Below, piece by piece: positions 17,275 through 25,425 of a stretch of 64,000 bases of DNA. Every line of letters starts with the position of its first letter. The stretch's first letter is position 1. Source of the DNA: Streptacidiphilus neutrinimicus. GTDB taxonomy: Bacteria > Actinomycetota > Actinomycetes > Streptomycetales > Streptomycetaceae. The stretch is from NCBI RefSeq assembly GCF_000787815.1, contig NZ_BBPO01000009.1:87708-151707 (forward strand), given 5' to 3'. A program made the position numbers and the translations under genes. The notes under the pieces are model-generated. The model made no database searches. It was not told the origin of the DNA and saw nothing but the letters and a program-made list of their open reading frames with translations.

Positions 17275-18609
17275 TCAGCAGTGGTCGATGAAGCGGTCCA
17301 GCACCCGGACGCCGAACTTGAGCGCGTCGACCGGGACCCGCTCGTCCACGCCGTGGAACATCCCGGCGAAGTCCAGGTCCGGCGGCAGCTGCAGCGGCGC
17401 GAACCCGAAGCAGCGGATGCCGAGGCCGGAGAAGGCCTTGGCGTCCGTGCCGCCGGAGAGCGTGTAGGGCACGGCGCGGGCGATCGGGTCCTCGGCGCGC
17501 AGCGCCTTCTGCATCGCGTCGACCAGCGGTCCGTCGAAGTCCGTCTCCACGGCCTTGTCGCTGTGCACGTCCTCGCGCTTGACGCGCGGGCCGAGGACGG
17601 CGTCGAGCTGGGTGAGGAACTCCTCCTCGTAGCCGGGCAGGAAACGGCCGTCCACGTGGGCGGTGGCCTGGCCGGGGATGACGTTGACCTTGTAACCGGC
17701 ACCGAGCATGGTCGGCTGCGCGGTGTTGCGCAGCGTGGCGCCGATCAGCTTCGCGATGCCGCCGAGCCGCTCCAGCGTGGTGTCCATGTCCTCCGGGTCG
17801 AGCTCGACGCCGAGGGCGTCGGAGAGCTCGTCGAGGAAGTGCCGCACCGTCTTGGTCACGCGCACCGGGAACTGGTGCCGGCCGAGGCGCGCGACAGCCT
17901 CGCACAGCTCGGTGATCGCGTTGTCCTTGTTGGTCATCGAGCCGTGCCCGGCGGTGCCGTCGACGGTGAGGCGCATCCAGTGCATGCCCTTCTCCGCCGT
18001 CTCCACCAGGTAGAGCCGCAACTGCTCGTTCACCGTGAAGGAGAAGCCGCCGACCTCGCCGATCGCCTCGCTGACGCCCTCGAAGAGGCCGGGGTGGTGG
18101 TCGACGAGGTGGTGCGCGCCGTAGACGCCGCCGGCCTCCTCGTCGGCGAGGAAGGCGAGCACGATGTCGCGCGGGGGCTTGCGCCCGCTGCGCAGGCGGT
18201 CGCGCACGACCGCGAGGGTCATCGCGTCCATGTCCTTCATGTCGACCGCGCCGCGGCCCCAGACCATGCCGTCGGCGATCTCGCCCGCGAACGGGTGGTG
18301 CGTCCAGTCGTCCGCGTTGGCGGGCACGACGTCGGTGTGGCCGTGGATCAGCAGGGCCGGGCGGGACCGGTCCTCGCCCTCGATGCGCGCGACGGTGCTG
18401 GCGCGGCCCTTGGTGGACTCGATGATCTGCGGCTCGAGGCCGAACTCGGCCAGCTTCTCGGCGACGTACTCGGCGGCGGCGCGCTCCCCCGGGCCGGAGT
18501 TGTCACCGTAGTTGCTGGTGTCGATCCGGATCAGGTCCCGGCACAGCTCGGCGACCTCCGCCTCGCCGAAGCCCTCCCCCTGACGGTCCGCACCCAATGA
18601 CTCGCTCAC
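17275..18609 (-). CDS. M20/M25/M40 family metallopeptidase
   Basis: A 444-aa zinc-dependent peptidase or amidohydrolase of the M20 family (ArgE/DapE/CPG2-like). Metal-site motifs are LLIHGHTDVVPA (His, Asp), VWGRGAVDMKDM (bridging Asp), LAFLADEEAGG (catalytic and ligand Glu) and a C-terminal His in GMFHGVDE. The dimerisation domain lies between about residues 200 and 330. The exact substrate is unknown; members cleave terminal residues from small peptides or acylated amino acids. The GTG start at 18609 is supported by GGAG upstream. Soluble, cytosolic. Confidence 0.88.
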   Translation of the reverse strand: MSESLGADRQGEGFGEAEVAELCRDLIRIDTSNYGDNSGPGERAAAEYVAEKLAEFGLEPQIIESTKGRASTVARIEGEDRSRPALLIHGHTDVVPANADDWTHHPFAGEIADGMVWGRGAVDMKDMDAMTLAVVRDRLRSGRKPPRDIVLAFLADEEAGGVYGAHHLVDHHPGLFEGVSEAIGEVGGFSFTVNEQLRLYLVETAEKGMHWMRLTVDGTAGHGSMTNKDNAITELCEAVARLGRHQFPVRVTKTVRHFLDELSDALGVELDPEDMDTTLERLGGIAKLIGATLRNTAQPTMLGAGYKVNVIPGQATAHVDGRFLPGYEEEFLTQLDAVLGPRVKREDVHSDKAVETDFDGPLVDAMQKALRAEDPIARAVPYTLSGGTDAKAFSGLGIRCFGFAPLQLPPDLDFAGMFHGVDERVPVDALKFGVRVLDRFIDHC

Positions 18610-18741
18610 GCTGCTCCGCCTCTCTCCGAAGATCTCTTCGTGCCCATCCTCCACCGGGCGCGTTCGCGGCCCAAGTGCGCCACCCGCGTGCGCCCTGCAT
18701 CGGCGCAGGTCCACGGCATGATCACGTCGCGGAAACCGGTT

Positions 18742-18770
18742 TCGGAACCACCGCTGATCTTTGCTATGGT
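18742..18770 (+). promoter_or_regulatory. Candidate tRNA-Leu promoter
   Basis: TATGGT at 18765-18770 is a -10-like hexamer about 54 bp before the mature tRNA 5' end. A weak -35 candidate lies near 18742-18747. This is the only AT-rich stretch upstream of the tRNA. Confidence 0.45.
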
Positions 18771-18823
18771 TAACCCCGTCAGCGAGCGAGGCCGCAAGGC
18801 CGAAGCAAGCGGACGACTCCGAT

Positions 18824-18906
18824 GCGCGGGTGGCGGAATGGCAGACGCGCTAGCTTGAGGTGCTAGTGCCCTTCGGGGCGTGGGGGTTCAAGTCCCCCCT
18901 CGCGCA
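18824..18906 (+). tRNA. tRNA-Leu (anticodon GAG)
   Basis: Acceptor stem GCGCGGG (18824-18830) pairs with CTCGCGC (18899-18905) with one G-U; the discriminator is A. The anticodon stem CTAGC/GCTAG encloses the loop TTGAGGT with anticodon GAG (reads CUC/CUU). A long variable arm (GCCCTTCGGGGC) marks it as a class II tRNA, and GGGGGTTCAAGTCCCCC is the T arm. No CCA is encoded. The 3' end shows no second copy nearby that would suggest an integrated element. Confidence 0.95.
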
Positions 18907-18914
18907 CGCATCGG

Positions 18915-18954
18915 ATCGGCCCTCCCGGCCTCGCTGGGAGGGCCGATCGCTTTT
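18915..18954 (+). terminator. Rho-independent terminator of tRNA-Leu
   Basis: A perfect 12-bp stem: ATCGGCCCTCCC (18915-18926) and GGGAGGGCCGAT (18936-18947), with a 9-nt loop. It is followed by CGCTTTT and lies 8 bp after the tRNA. Confidence 0.85.
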
Positions 18955-19088
18955 CCCGGCCGGGTCCAGAGGCCGCACCCGCGAACCCGGACCGGATCGC
19001 CTCCTCCCGCCATGCGGCGGCGGAACTGGCGGAGGATCACGCGGGCCTCGCCATCGGCTGATCCCGGCGGTCCTGCTTGGATGGGGCC

Positions 19089-19772
19089 ATGAGTGATCTT
19101 CATGTGCTGCGCGTCTTCTGCGGCCCCGGCGGCACGGCGGGCAACGCGCTGGGGGTGGTCCTGGACGGCGCCGCCTACGCCGAGCGGGAGCGGCGCCAGG
19201 AGCTGGCGCGGGAGCTGGGCTTCTCCGAGACCGTCTTCGTCGACGACGCGGCGAGCGGCCGGGTGGACATCTACACCCCGAGCGCCCGCCTGCTGTTCGC
19301 GGGGCACCCGCTCGTCGGCACGTCGTGGCTGCTGCGTCGCGAGGGCGTCGCCGTGGACGTGCTGCGGCCGGAGGCCGGGGAGGTCCCGGCCTGGCAGGAG
19401 GACGAGTTCCACTGGATCCGCGGTCGCGCGCGGTGGGCGTCGGGCCGCAGGACGCTGCGGCACGACAGCGTGGCCGAGGTGGACGCGCTCGCGGTCCCGC
19501 CCGTGGGAACGGGCTGGCTCTACGCCTGGGCCTGGTCCGACGAGGCTACCGGCGCCGTTCGCACCCGTGGCTTTCCCGGCCGCGGCGACGGCATCGAGGA
19601 GGACGAGGCCACTGGCGCGGCCGCGGTCGTCCTGACCGCGGAGCTGGGACGGGCCCTCGACATCCGCCAGGGCGTCGGCTCGCAGATCCTCACCCGCCCC
19701 GGCCCGGACGACACAGTCGACATCGGCGGCCGCGTCGTCCCGGTCGAGGTCCGCCGCCTCCGGCAGGGCTGA
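19089..19772 (+). CDS. PhzF-like isomerase family protein
   Basis: A 227-aa protein of the PhzF/diaminopimelate-epimerase fold. The N-terminal part fits the family (LRVFCGPGGTAGNALGVVLDG) and the catalytic Glu is in LGFSETVFV (near residue 47). ARLLFAGHPLVGTSWLL is the conserved loop. It is shorter than typical PhzF (about 280 aa) mainly in the second half, where GIEEDEATGAAAVVLT is retained. The reaction is unknown; isomerisation of a small metabolite is expected. ATG 19089 was chosen over one 12 bp upstream. Confidence 0.82.
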   Translation: MSDLHVLRVFCGPGGTAGNALGVVLDGAAYAERERRQELARELGFSETVFVDDAASGRVDIYTPSARLLFAGHPLVGTSWLLRREGVAVDVLRPEAGEVPAWQEDEFHWIRGRARWASGRRTLRHDSVAEVDALAVPPVGTGWLYAWAWSDEATGAVRTRGFPGRGDGIEEDEATGAAAVVLTAELGRALDIRQGVGSQILTRPGPDDTVDIGGRVVPVEVRRLRQG

Positions 19773-20107
19773 ACGCGACCGGCTCCCGCCGGTCCGGGCC
19801 GGGGAGGCGTGGCTCCGCAGCCTGGTCCGCCGGACGACGCCGAGGACGCGCGCCACGTGTGGGAATACCGCGCGCCACGTATGGGGATACGGAGCTCCGC
19901 TGCGGCAGGCCGAAGCACACACGGCCCGAGCCGCCCAGGGCCGGCGGTTCCAGGTGGACCCTGGTTCGGCTGCACCCGCTCGGGACGCGGGGCTCTCGCC
20001 CGGCGACGCCGTCGCGTGCGGGTTGCGGTCACCGAGCGGTCGCGCCGGTGGCGAGGCCCCACCGCGTGCGACCGCGGGCTCGTGGACGGCTAGACGCCGG
20101 TGGGTGG
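19773..20107. other. Intergenic region with short direct repeats
   Basis: 335 bp between convergent genes, very GC-rich. It holds the 20-bp imperfect direct repeat at 19849-19890 and an 18-bp tandem duplication at its right edge. No convincing gene or promoter is visible. Confidence 0.5.
19849..19890. repeat. Imperfect 20-bp direct repeat pair
   Basis: 19849-19868 and 19871-19890 both read CGCGCCACGT followed by RTGGGRATAC, separated by 2 bp. They may be a decayed tandem element. Confidence 0.55.
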
Positions 20108-20123
20108 CTAGACGCCGGTGGGT
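20088..20123. repeat. 18-bp tandem duplication over a stop codon
   Basis: GGCTAGACGCCGGTGGGT occurs twice in perfect tandem (20088-20105, 20106-20123) and a third partial copy (GGCT) follows. On the minus strand it covers the last codons and stop of the PARG gene, so the stop codon is duplicated in frame six codons later. Confidence 0.9.
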
Positions 20124-20947
20124 GGCTCCGGCGGGAAGGTTTTCTCGAAGGCGGCACGGTTGGCGGAGGGCTCGCTGCGGTCCCAGACCGCGAAGGTCAC
20201 CCGCGCGAAGGCGCCGTGGTACGCGCCGCCCGGGGCGAGCCAGGAGTGGAACGCCCGTGCGACGTCGTGGGGGTCGTTGCGGAAGACGCCGCAGCCCCAC
20301 GCGCCCAGCACCAGCTGCCGCGCGCCCTGCCGCGCGGCGACGTCCAGGACCCGGCCGGACCGGCGGGCCAGGGCCGCGCGGATCCGGGGGCCCGCCCCCG
20401 GATCGCGGCGCAGCAGCGCGCCGGCGTTCGGGGCCGGGCTGGTGAGGAAGGACGCCGCGAACGGCTCGGTCGACAGCCCGCCCCGCTCGTCCCGATGCAC
20501 CGGCACGGACGGCGACCAGATGACCCGGTCGCTGTAGAGGAGGTCGTCGGAGGCGCGGTGCGCCTCGTAGTACTCCGGGGCCTGGAGCAGGCAGGGATAG
20601 AGGAGAGCGTTGCGGCACAGGTCCTCCTCCTGCGCGCGGGCGCCGCCGAGGTAGCCGCCGCCGACGTTGCGGGCGGAGGCGAAGTTCAGCACCGCGACCG
20701 GGCCGTCGGCCGCCAGCCGACGAGCCGCGGTCAGACTGTCCTCCGCCGTCACCTCGACCACCGTCGCGAAGGCCCCGGCGTGGCGGGGTCCGTCCGGCAG
20801 CGCGTCCGGGCCGAAGCAGCGCGTGCCCGCGACGGCCGCGGCCAGGGCCGAGCCGATCTCGACCTCGGCGCCGTCGGTGGCCACATAGCGCCCGGTCTCG
20901 GCGATGGACTGGTTCCGCGCCGCCATGGCGCGCAGTCGACTGCTCAT
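20108..20947 (-). CDS. Bacterial-type poly(ADP-ribose) glycohydrolase (TIGR02452)
   Basis: A 279-aa macrodomain-like protein of the TIGR02452/DUF2263 family, the bacterial-type PARG. The signature is intact: NVGGGYLGGARAQEEDLCRN (Gly-rich loop plus the catalytic Gln-Glu-Glu), near residues 105-122. The macrodomain glycine segment LVLGAWGCGVFRNDP is near residue 225. Family enzymes hydrolyse ribose-ribose bonds in poly(ADP-ribose). A minus-strand TAGCGT -10 box (20956-20961) lies 8 nt before the ATG, so the mRNA is probably leaderless. No obvious PARP gene lies in this window. Confidence 0.88.
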   Translation of the reverse strand: MSSRLRAMAARNQSIAETGRYVATDGAEVEIGSALAAAVAGTRCFGPDALPDGPRHAGAFATVVEVTAEDSLTAARRLAADGPVAVLNFASARNVGGGYLGGARAQEEDLCRNALLYPCLLQAPEYYEAHRASDDLLYSDRVIWSPSVPVHRDERGGLSTEPFAASFLTSPAPNAGALLRRDPGAGPRIRAALARRSGRVLDVAARQGARQLVLGAWGCGVFRNDPHDVARAFHSWLAPGGAYHGAFARVTFAVWDRSEPSANRAAFEKTFPPEPPTGV

Positions 20948-21040
20948 GTCCCCGCACGCTAGGACAGCGGCCCAGCGCGGGGCGACCGAATTCGCGCCCG
21001 CGCCCCGGCGGCGGCGTGCACGGACGGGTAGCGTGACGGC

Positions 21041-21640
21041 ATGAGTGACCTGATCCTGGTGCGGCACGGCGAGACCAAGTGGAGCCTTTCGGGCCAGCAC
21101 ACCAGTTGGACCGACATCCCGCTCACCGCACGAGGCGAGGCGCAGGGGCGCGCGCTCGCGCCGCTGCTCGCCGAGCACAAGATCTGCCTGGCGCTGGTCA
21201 GCCCGATGCAGCGGGCGCAGGACACCGCGAAGCTGGCCGGGCTGAACGCGGTGGTCGACCCGGACCTGGTGGAGTGGGACTACGGCGCGTACGAGGGCGT
21301 GACCACGCGCGACATCCACCGCACCCGTCCGGACTGGAACCTGTGGACGGACGGCGTCGCCCGGGGCCCGCAGGAGCACCCCGGCGAGACGCCGGAGGAG
21401 GTCGGGATCCGTGCCGACCGGGTGATCGCCAAGGCCGAGGCGGCGCTCCAGAACGGCCGCGGCGGGGACGTCGTGCTGATCGCGCACGCGCACTTCCTGC
21501 GGGTGCTGGCCGCGCGCCGGCTGGGCCTGCCGCCCTCCGGCGGAGCGCTGTTCCAGCTGGCCACGGGCACGATCAGCCGGCTCAGCACCGAGCACGGCCG
21601 TCCTGTCATCGCGTCGTGGAACGAGCAGCCCAGGGACTGA
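21041..21640 (+). CDS. Histidine phosphatase family protein (GpmB-like)
   Basis: A 199-aa cofactor-independent phosphatase of the phosphoglycerate-mutase fold. Motifs: LILVRHGETKWS (phosphohistidine, residue 9 area), SPMQRAQDTA, LVEWDYGAYEG (acid Glu) and VLIAHAHFLRVLAARRL (second His). Broad-specificity sugar or acid phosphatase is likely. TAGCGT at 21029-21034 lies 6 nt before the ATG, indicating leaderless transcription. Followed by a lipoprotein glycosidase in the same direction, 125 bp on. Confidence 0.88.
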   Translation: MSDLILVRHGETKWSLSGQHTSWTDIPLTARGEAQGRALAPLLAEHKICLALVSPMQRAQDTAKLAGLNAVVDPDLVEWDYGAYEGVTTRDIHRTRPDWNLWTDGVARGPQEHPGETPEEVGIRADRVIAKAEAALQNGRGGDVVLIAHAHFLRVLAARRLGLPPSGGALFQLATGTISRLSTEHGRPVIASWNEQPRD

Positions 21641-21765
21641 TCCGTCGGGGGCCGCGGAAGGGTCCTCCTTGGAGTGACCCTTCTCTCCCTTCCTTGGATA
21701 AATCGTCCCGAACCCGGACAGTGGAACGAGCAACGACTCTGCCCCCGATCCGGAAAGCCCTCACC

Positions 21766-23064
21766 ATGACCGACCGCCGCACCCGCTCCGCCGCGCTTGG
21801 CGTGGCCGCGCTCGCCGCCGTCACCGTGGTGCCGCTCGCCGCCTGCGGCGGGTCCGCCACCGTGAAGTCCTCCGCGCCCGCCGCGGACGCCGCCTCCAGC
21901 GCGAGCGCCGCCCCGAGCAGCGCGAAGCCCACCGGCGCCCCCAGCACGAGCCCCTCCTCCAGCGCCGCGAAGCCGTCGCAGCCGTCCAAGCCCGGCGGCG
22001 CCGCCGCCGCCGGCTCGCAGGACATGGCGACCGCCAGCTGCAGCAACACCGCGAAGCTGGCCGGCTGGTCCAACGAGCGCCTGGCGATGCTGACCATCGC
22101 CGTCCCCGTCGACGAGGGCAACGTGTCCGCCGCCACCCCCGAGGTCGCCGCCGGCGCCGGAGGCGTCGTGCTCTTCGGCAGCTCCGCACCCGCCGACCTC
22201 GGCAGCCAGATCAGCGCCCTCAAGTCGCACGTGCCCGGCAACCACGGCCTGCTGGTGATGACGGACGAGGAGGGCGGCGGCATCCAGCGCATGGCGAACC
22301 TGGTCGGCTCGCTGCCGTGGCCCGCGTACATGGGCGGGAACTGGACCCCGGCGCAGATCCAGCAGAACACCACAGCGGTCGCCCAGAAGATGGCCGCGGC
22401 CGGGGTGAACATGGACCTCGCACCGGTGGTCGACGTCGACGGCACCAACGCCGCCCCCAGCGCGCAGAACCCCGACGGGTGGCGGGCCTTCAGCGGCGAC
22501 CCGTCCGCGGTCGGCCGCGACGGCACGGCGTACATGAAGGGCATGATGGCCGGCGGCGTGATCCCCGTCCTCAAGCACTTCCCCGGCATCGGCGGGTCCA
22601 GCTACAACTCCGACCTCGGCCCCGCGAACACCATCCCGTGGTCGAGCGAGCAGCAGAGCGGCATGGCGCCGTTCCGGGCGGCGATCGCCGCCGGGGCCCC
22701 GGCGGTCATGATCTCGAACGACACCGTCCCCGGTCTGACCTCGACCCCGGCCGGCCTCTCGCCGACGATCATCAACGACGAGCTGAAGGGGCACCTCGGC
22801 TTCCACGGCCTGGTCATCACCGACGCGCTGGACGCCAAGGCGATCTCCGCCGCGGGCTACTCCGTCCCCTCCGCCACGGTCCAGGCCCTGCGCGCCGGTG
22901 CGGACATGGTGATGTTCAGCCAGGAGCCGAACACCGCGGGCCTGACCCAGCAGACGGCGAACGCGGTCGCGGCGGCGGTCAGCGACGGGAGCCTCTCGCG
23001 TGCGCGGCTGATCGACGCGGCGAACGCCGTGCTGACCGTCCGCCACGTGAACCTCTGCGGCTGA
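21766..23064 (+). CDS. Lipoprotein glycoside hydrolase family 3 (NagZ-like)
   Basis: A 432-aa predicted lipoprotein. The signal peptide ends at a lipobox, VPLAAC, with Cys27. A Ser/Ala/Pro-rich linker runs to about residue 85 and a single GH3 TIM barrel follows. The nucleophile Asp is D353 in GLVITDALDAKAI, as in NagZ enzymes. The usual His-Asp acid/base segment (KHFPGHGDT..DSH) reads KHFPGIGGSSYNSD, so the Asp-Ser-His dyad is not conserved. It may have altered catalysis or be inactive. A peptidoglycan-related role at the cell surface is likely. Confidence 0.85.
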   Translation: MTDRRTRSAALGVAALAAVTVVPLAACGGSATVKSSAPAADAASSASAAPSSAKPTGAPSTSPSSSAAKPSQPSKPGGAAAAGSQDMATASCSNTAKLAGWSNERLAMLTIAVPVDEGNVSAATPEVAAGAGGVVLFGSSAPADLGSQISALKSHVPGNHGLLVMTDEEGGGIQRMANLVGSLPWPAYMGGNWTPAQIQQNTTAVAQKMAAAGVNMDLAPVVDVDGTNAAPSAQNPDGWRAFSGDPSAVGRDGTAYMKGMMAGGVIPVLKHFPGIGGSSYNSDLGPANTIPWSSEQQSGMAPFRAAIAAGAPAVMISNDTVPGLTSTPAGLSPTIINDELKGHLGFHGLVITDALDAKAISAAGYSVPSATVQALRAGADMVMFSQEPNTAGLTQQTANAVAAAVSDGSLSRARLIDAANAVLTVRHVNLCG

Positions 23065-23116
23065 CCTCCTGCGACTGACCTCCTGCGACTGACCTCCGCG
23101 ACTGACCTGCTGCGGC
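23061..23116. repeat. 14-bp tandem repeats after the GH3 gene
   Basis: Four adjacent copies of CTGACCTCCTGCGA (the last two imperfect) begin in the GH3 stop codon and run into the spacer before the FUSC gene. Each unit carries a TGA, so it reiterates the stop codon context. It may have arisen by slippage. Confidence 0.8.
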
Positions 23117-23198
23117 TGGTCGAAGGACGAACGAGGCAGCGCGGCGCGGCGGAGGGGACGAGGTCCGGTTCAGGCGGGTTCAACTAAGCTGACCGGCG

Positions 23199-25262
23199 AT
23201 GGCATCCTCCGCTTCCAGCTCGGCCTGGTATCGCTCGCTCAAGACCGCCACCCGGTCCGGGCTGACGGTGGAGCGGGCCGCGAACCAGCCCCTGGCCGCG
23301 CTGCGCGGAGCCCTCGGGGTCGCGATCGCGCTGTTCGGCGCGCTCGCGCTCGGCGGCCCGGCGATGGCGACGTCCGCCGCGCTCGGGGCGCAGCTCGCCG
23401 GGATGGCCACCTTCCAGCGCAGCTACCGGCCGCGCCCGTGGCTGGCGCTGGCGACCGCGCTGGCGCTGTCGTTCAGCACCTTCGTCGGCTACGTCGTCTC
23501 GCCCTGGCACCTGCTGTTCCTCGCGGTGCTCGCGCTCTGGGCGTTCGCGGCCGGGATGGCCTGGGTCGCGGGTCAGACGGCCGGGATCCTGGCGTCGATG
23601 GCCGTCACGGTCATGATCGTCGCCGTCACCCTGCCCGCGAGCGTGCCGGAGGCCGCGCAGCACGCGGGCGTGATCGCCGGGGGCGGCGTCATCCAGGCGC
23701 TGCTGGTGCTGATCTGGCCGGTGGACCGGTGGAGCGCGCACCGCGAGGCCCTGGCCGAGGCGTGCGCGTCGATGGCCGACTACGCGCGGCGGCTGCGGCA
23801 CGACCCTTTCGCGCCGTTCGACCCCGATCCGCTGATGGCCGCCCGCGAGGCCGCGATCGTGACACCGGGTCAGGCGCGCAGCCGCCCGTCCGAGCTGGCC
23901 GGGGTGCGCTCGCTCGTCGAGCGGCTGCGTCCGGCGCTCGCCGCGCTCGCGGACCCGCGCGTCGGCGCCGCCGAGGAGGGCCGGGAGCGCGACCGCGCCC
24001 GCGAACTGCTCGCGGCGGCCGCCGAGATCCTGGACGCGGCGGCCCGCTCGATCCGCAGCGGTGAGGGCGCGCAGGTCCCCGAACACGCCTACCGCGCGCT
24101 GGCCATCCCCGAGGGCGGCCCCGTCCTCCACGGCATCGCCAGGCACACGGCCCTGCGCCTGATCGGCCTGCTGGCCGAGGTCACCGACGCGCTGGACTCC
24201 CCCGTCGACGAGGACCAGCCGCGCTATCTGCGCCGCCCCGGTGTGCGCGCCCTGCTGCCGCTCACCGCGGCCGCGGTGAAGCGGAACTGGACCCAGCGCT
24301 CGCCGGTGATGCGGCACGCGGTGCGGGTCGCGGTCGTCGTCACGCTCGCGGAGGGCCTCGGCATGGCGCTGCCGTTCGGGCACGGTTACTGGGCGGCGAT
24401 GACGGTCATGATGATCATGCGGCCGGAGTTCTCCCAGACCTACACCCGCGGGGTCGCCCGGCTCGCGGGAACGGTCGTCGGCGTCGGCCTCGCCTCGGTC
24501 GTGATGGTGGTGGCGAAGCCGGCGCCGTGGGTCTGCGGCCTGCTGGCCGTCGTCGCGGTCGGCTGCGCGTACCTCACCATGCGCGCCGGGTACATGGCGC
24601 TGAGCGCGCTGGTCTCCGTCTACGTCGTCTTCCTGCTGTCGATGGACGGGCTGGTCCTGCGGTACACGGCCGAGGAGCGCGTCGGCATGACGCTGCTCGG
24701 CGGCTTCCTCGCGTTCGCCGCGTACGCGCTCTGGCCGACCTGGCAGACGGTCCGGCTGCCGGACCGACTCGCCGACTACATCGACGCGGCGGGCCACTAC
24801 GCCGCGGCCGGCCTGGAGGCCTTCGGGGACCCCTCCCCGCAGAACCGTCGCGCCCTGCGCGACGCCCTTCTCGACCACCGCAGCGCCCGCGCCGCGCTGA
24901 CCGCGACGGAGGCCTCCGCGGAGGCGGAACCCGTCCGCGCACGGGGCCTGCGCCCGTCCCAGCTCGCGGACGCCCGCGCGGCGATCTCCGCCATCGGGCG
25001 GACCACGATGCTGATCGAGGCCCACGTCCCCACTGCCGAGGGCGACTCCCCCGGCGCAGCCGCCTTCGCGTCGGTCGTCCGCGACCAACTCACCCACGCG
25101 GCCCACGCGGTCCGCGCGGGCACCCCCGTCGACATCACCGCGGTCCGCGACGCCTTCGCCACCTGGTCCGAGTCCGACGACGGCACCCCACCCGAGATCA
25201 TCTACGACGCCTCCATCCTGACGGAGGCCGTGACGGGCCTTCAGGACGCCTTGGCGCCTTAG
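23199..25262 (+). CDS. FUSC family membrane protein
   Basis: A 687-aa integral membrane protein of the fusaric-acid-resistance/aromatic exporter type. Two hydrophobic bundles are present: residues about 37-175 (LRGALGVAIALFGALAL... through VIQALLVLIWPVDRW) and about 365-520 (HAVRVAVVVTLAEGLG, YWAAMTVMMIMRPEFSQTYTRGVARLAGTVVG). Each is followed by an alpha-helical cytosolic domain. The motif MRPEFSQTYTRGVARLAGT is typical of FUSC. The substrate is unknown. TAAGCT at 23185-23190 is 8 nt before the ATG, suggesting a leaderless mRNA. Confidence 0.88.
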   Translation: MASSASSSAWYRSLKTATRSGLTVERAANQPLAALRGALGVAIALFGALALGGPAMATSAALGAQLAGMATFQRSYRPRPWLALATALALSFSTFVGYVVSPWHLLFLAVLALWAFAAGMAWVAGQTAGILASMAVTVMIVAVTLPASVPEAAQHAGVIAGGGVIQALLVLIWPVDRWSAHREALAEACASMADYARRLRHDPFAPFDPDPLMAAREAAIVTPGQARSRPSELAGVRSLVERLRPALAALADPRVGAAEEGRERDRARELLAAAAEILDAAARSIRSGEGAQVPEHAYRALAIPEGGPVLHGIARHTALRLIGLLAEVTDALDSPVDEDQPRYLRRPGVRALLPLTAAAVKRNWTQRSPVMRHAVRVAVVVTLAEGLGMALPFGHGYWAAMTVMMIMRPEFSQTYTRGVARLAGTVVGVGLASVVMVVAKPAPWVCGLLAVVAVGCAYLTMRAGYMALSALVSVYVVFLLSMDGLVLRYTAEERVGMTLLGGFLAFAAYALWPTWQTVRLPDRLADYIDAAGHYAAAGLEAFGDPSPQNRRALRDALLDHRSARAALTATEASAEAEPVRARGLRPSQLADARAAISAIGRTTMLIEAHVPTAEGDSPGAAAFASVVRDQLTHAAHAVRAGTPVDITAVRDAFATWSESDDGTPPEIIYDASILTEAVTGLQDALAP

Positions 25263-25425
25263 GCCCTGTCCGGCACCCCTTTCCGCAGGCCCCGGTGGTA
25301 CGCGCCGGACACCCGCCCCGGGCCCCCGGCCGGCGTGCGGCTCCGGCCGAGGGCGTCATCGTGCGCCGTCCCGGCAGCCCACGGCCGTGCCCTGCGCACC
25401 CGGCGGGTTGTGGGGGGCCGTCCGA

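Noticed and set aside
18824-18906. tRNA-Leu as an integration site for a mobile element
   Set aside because: No duplicate of the tRNA 3' end, integrase or excisionase is visible on either side.
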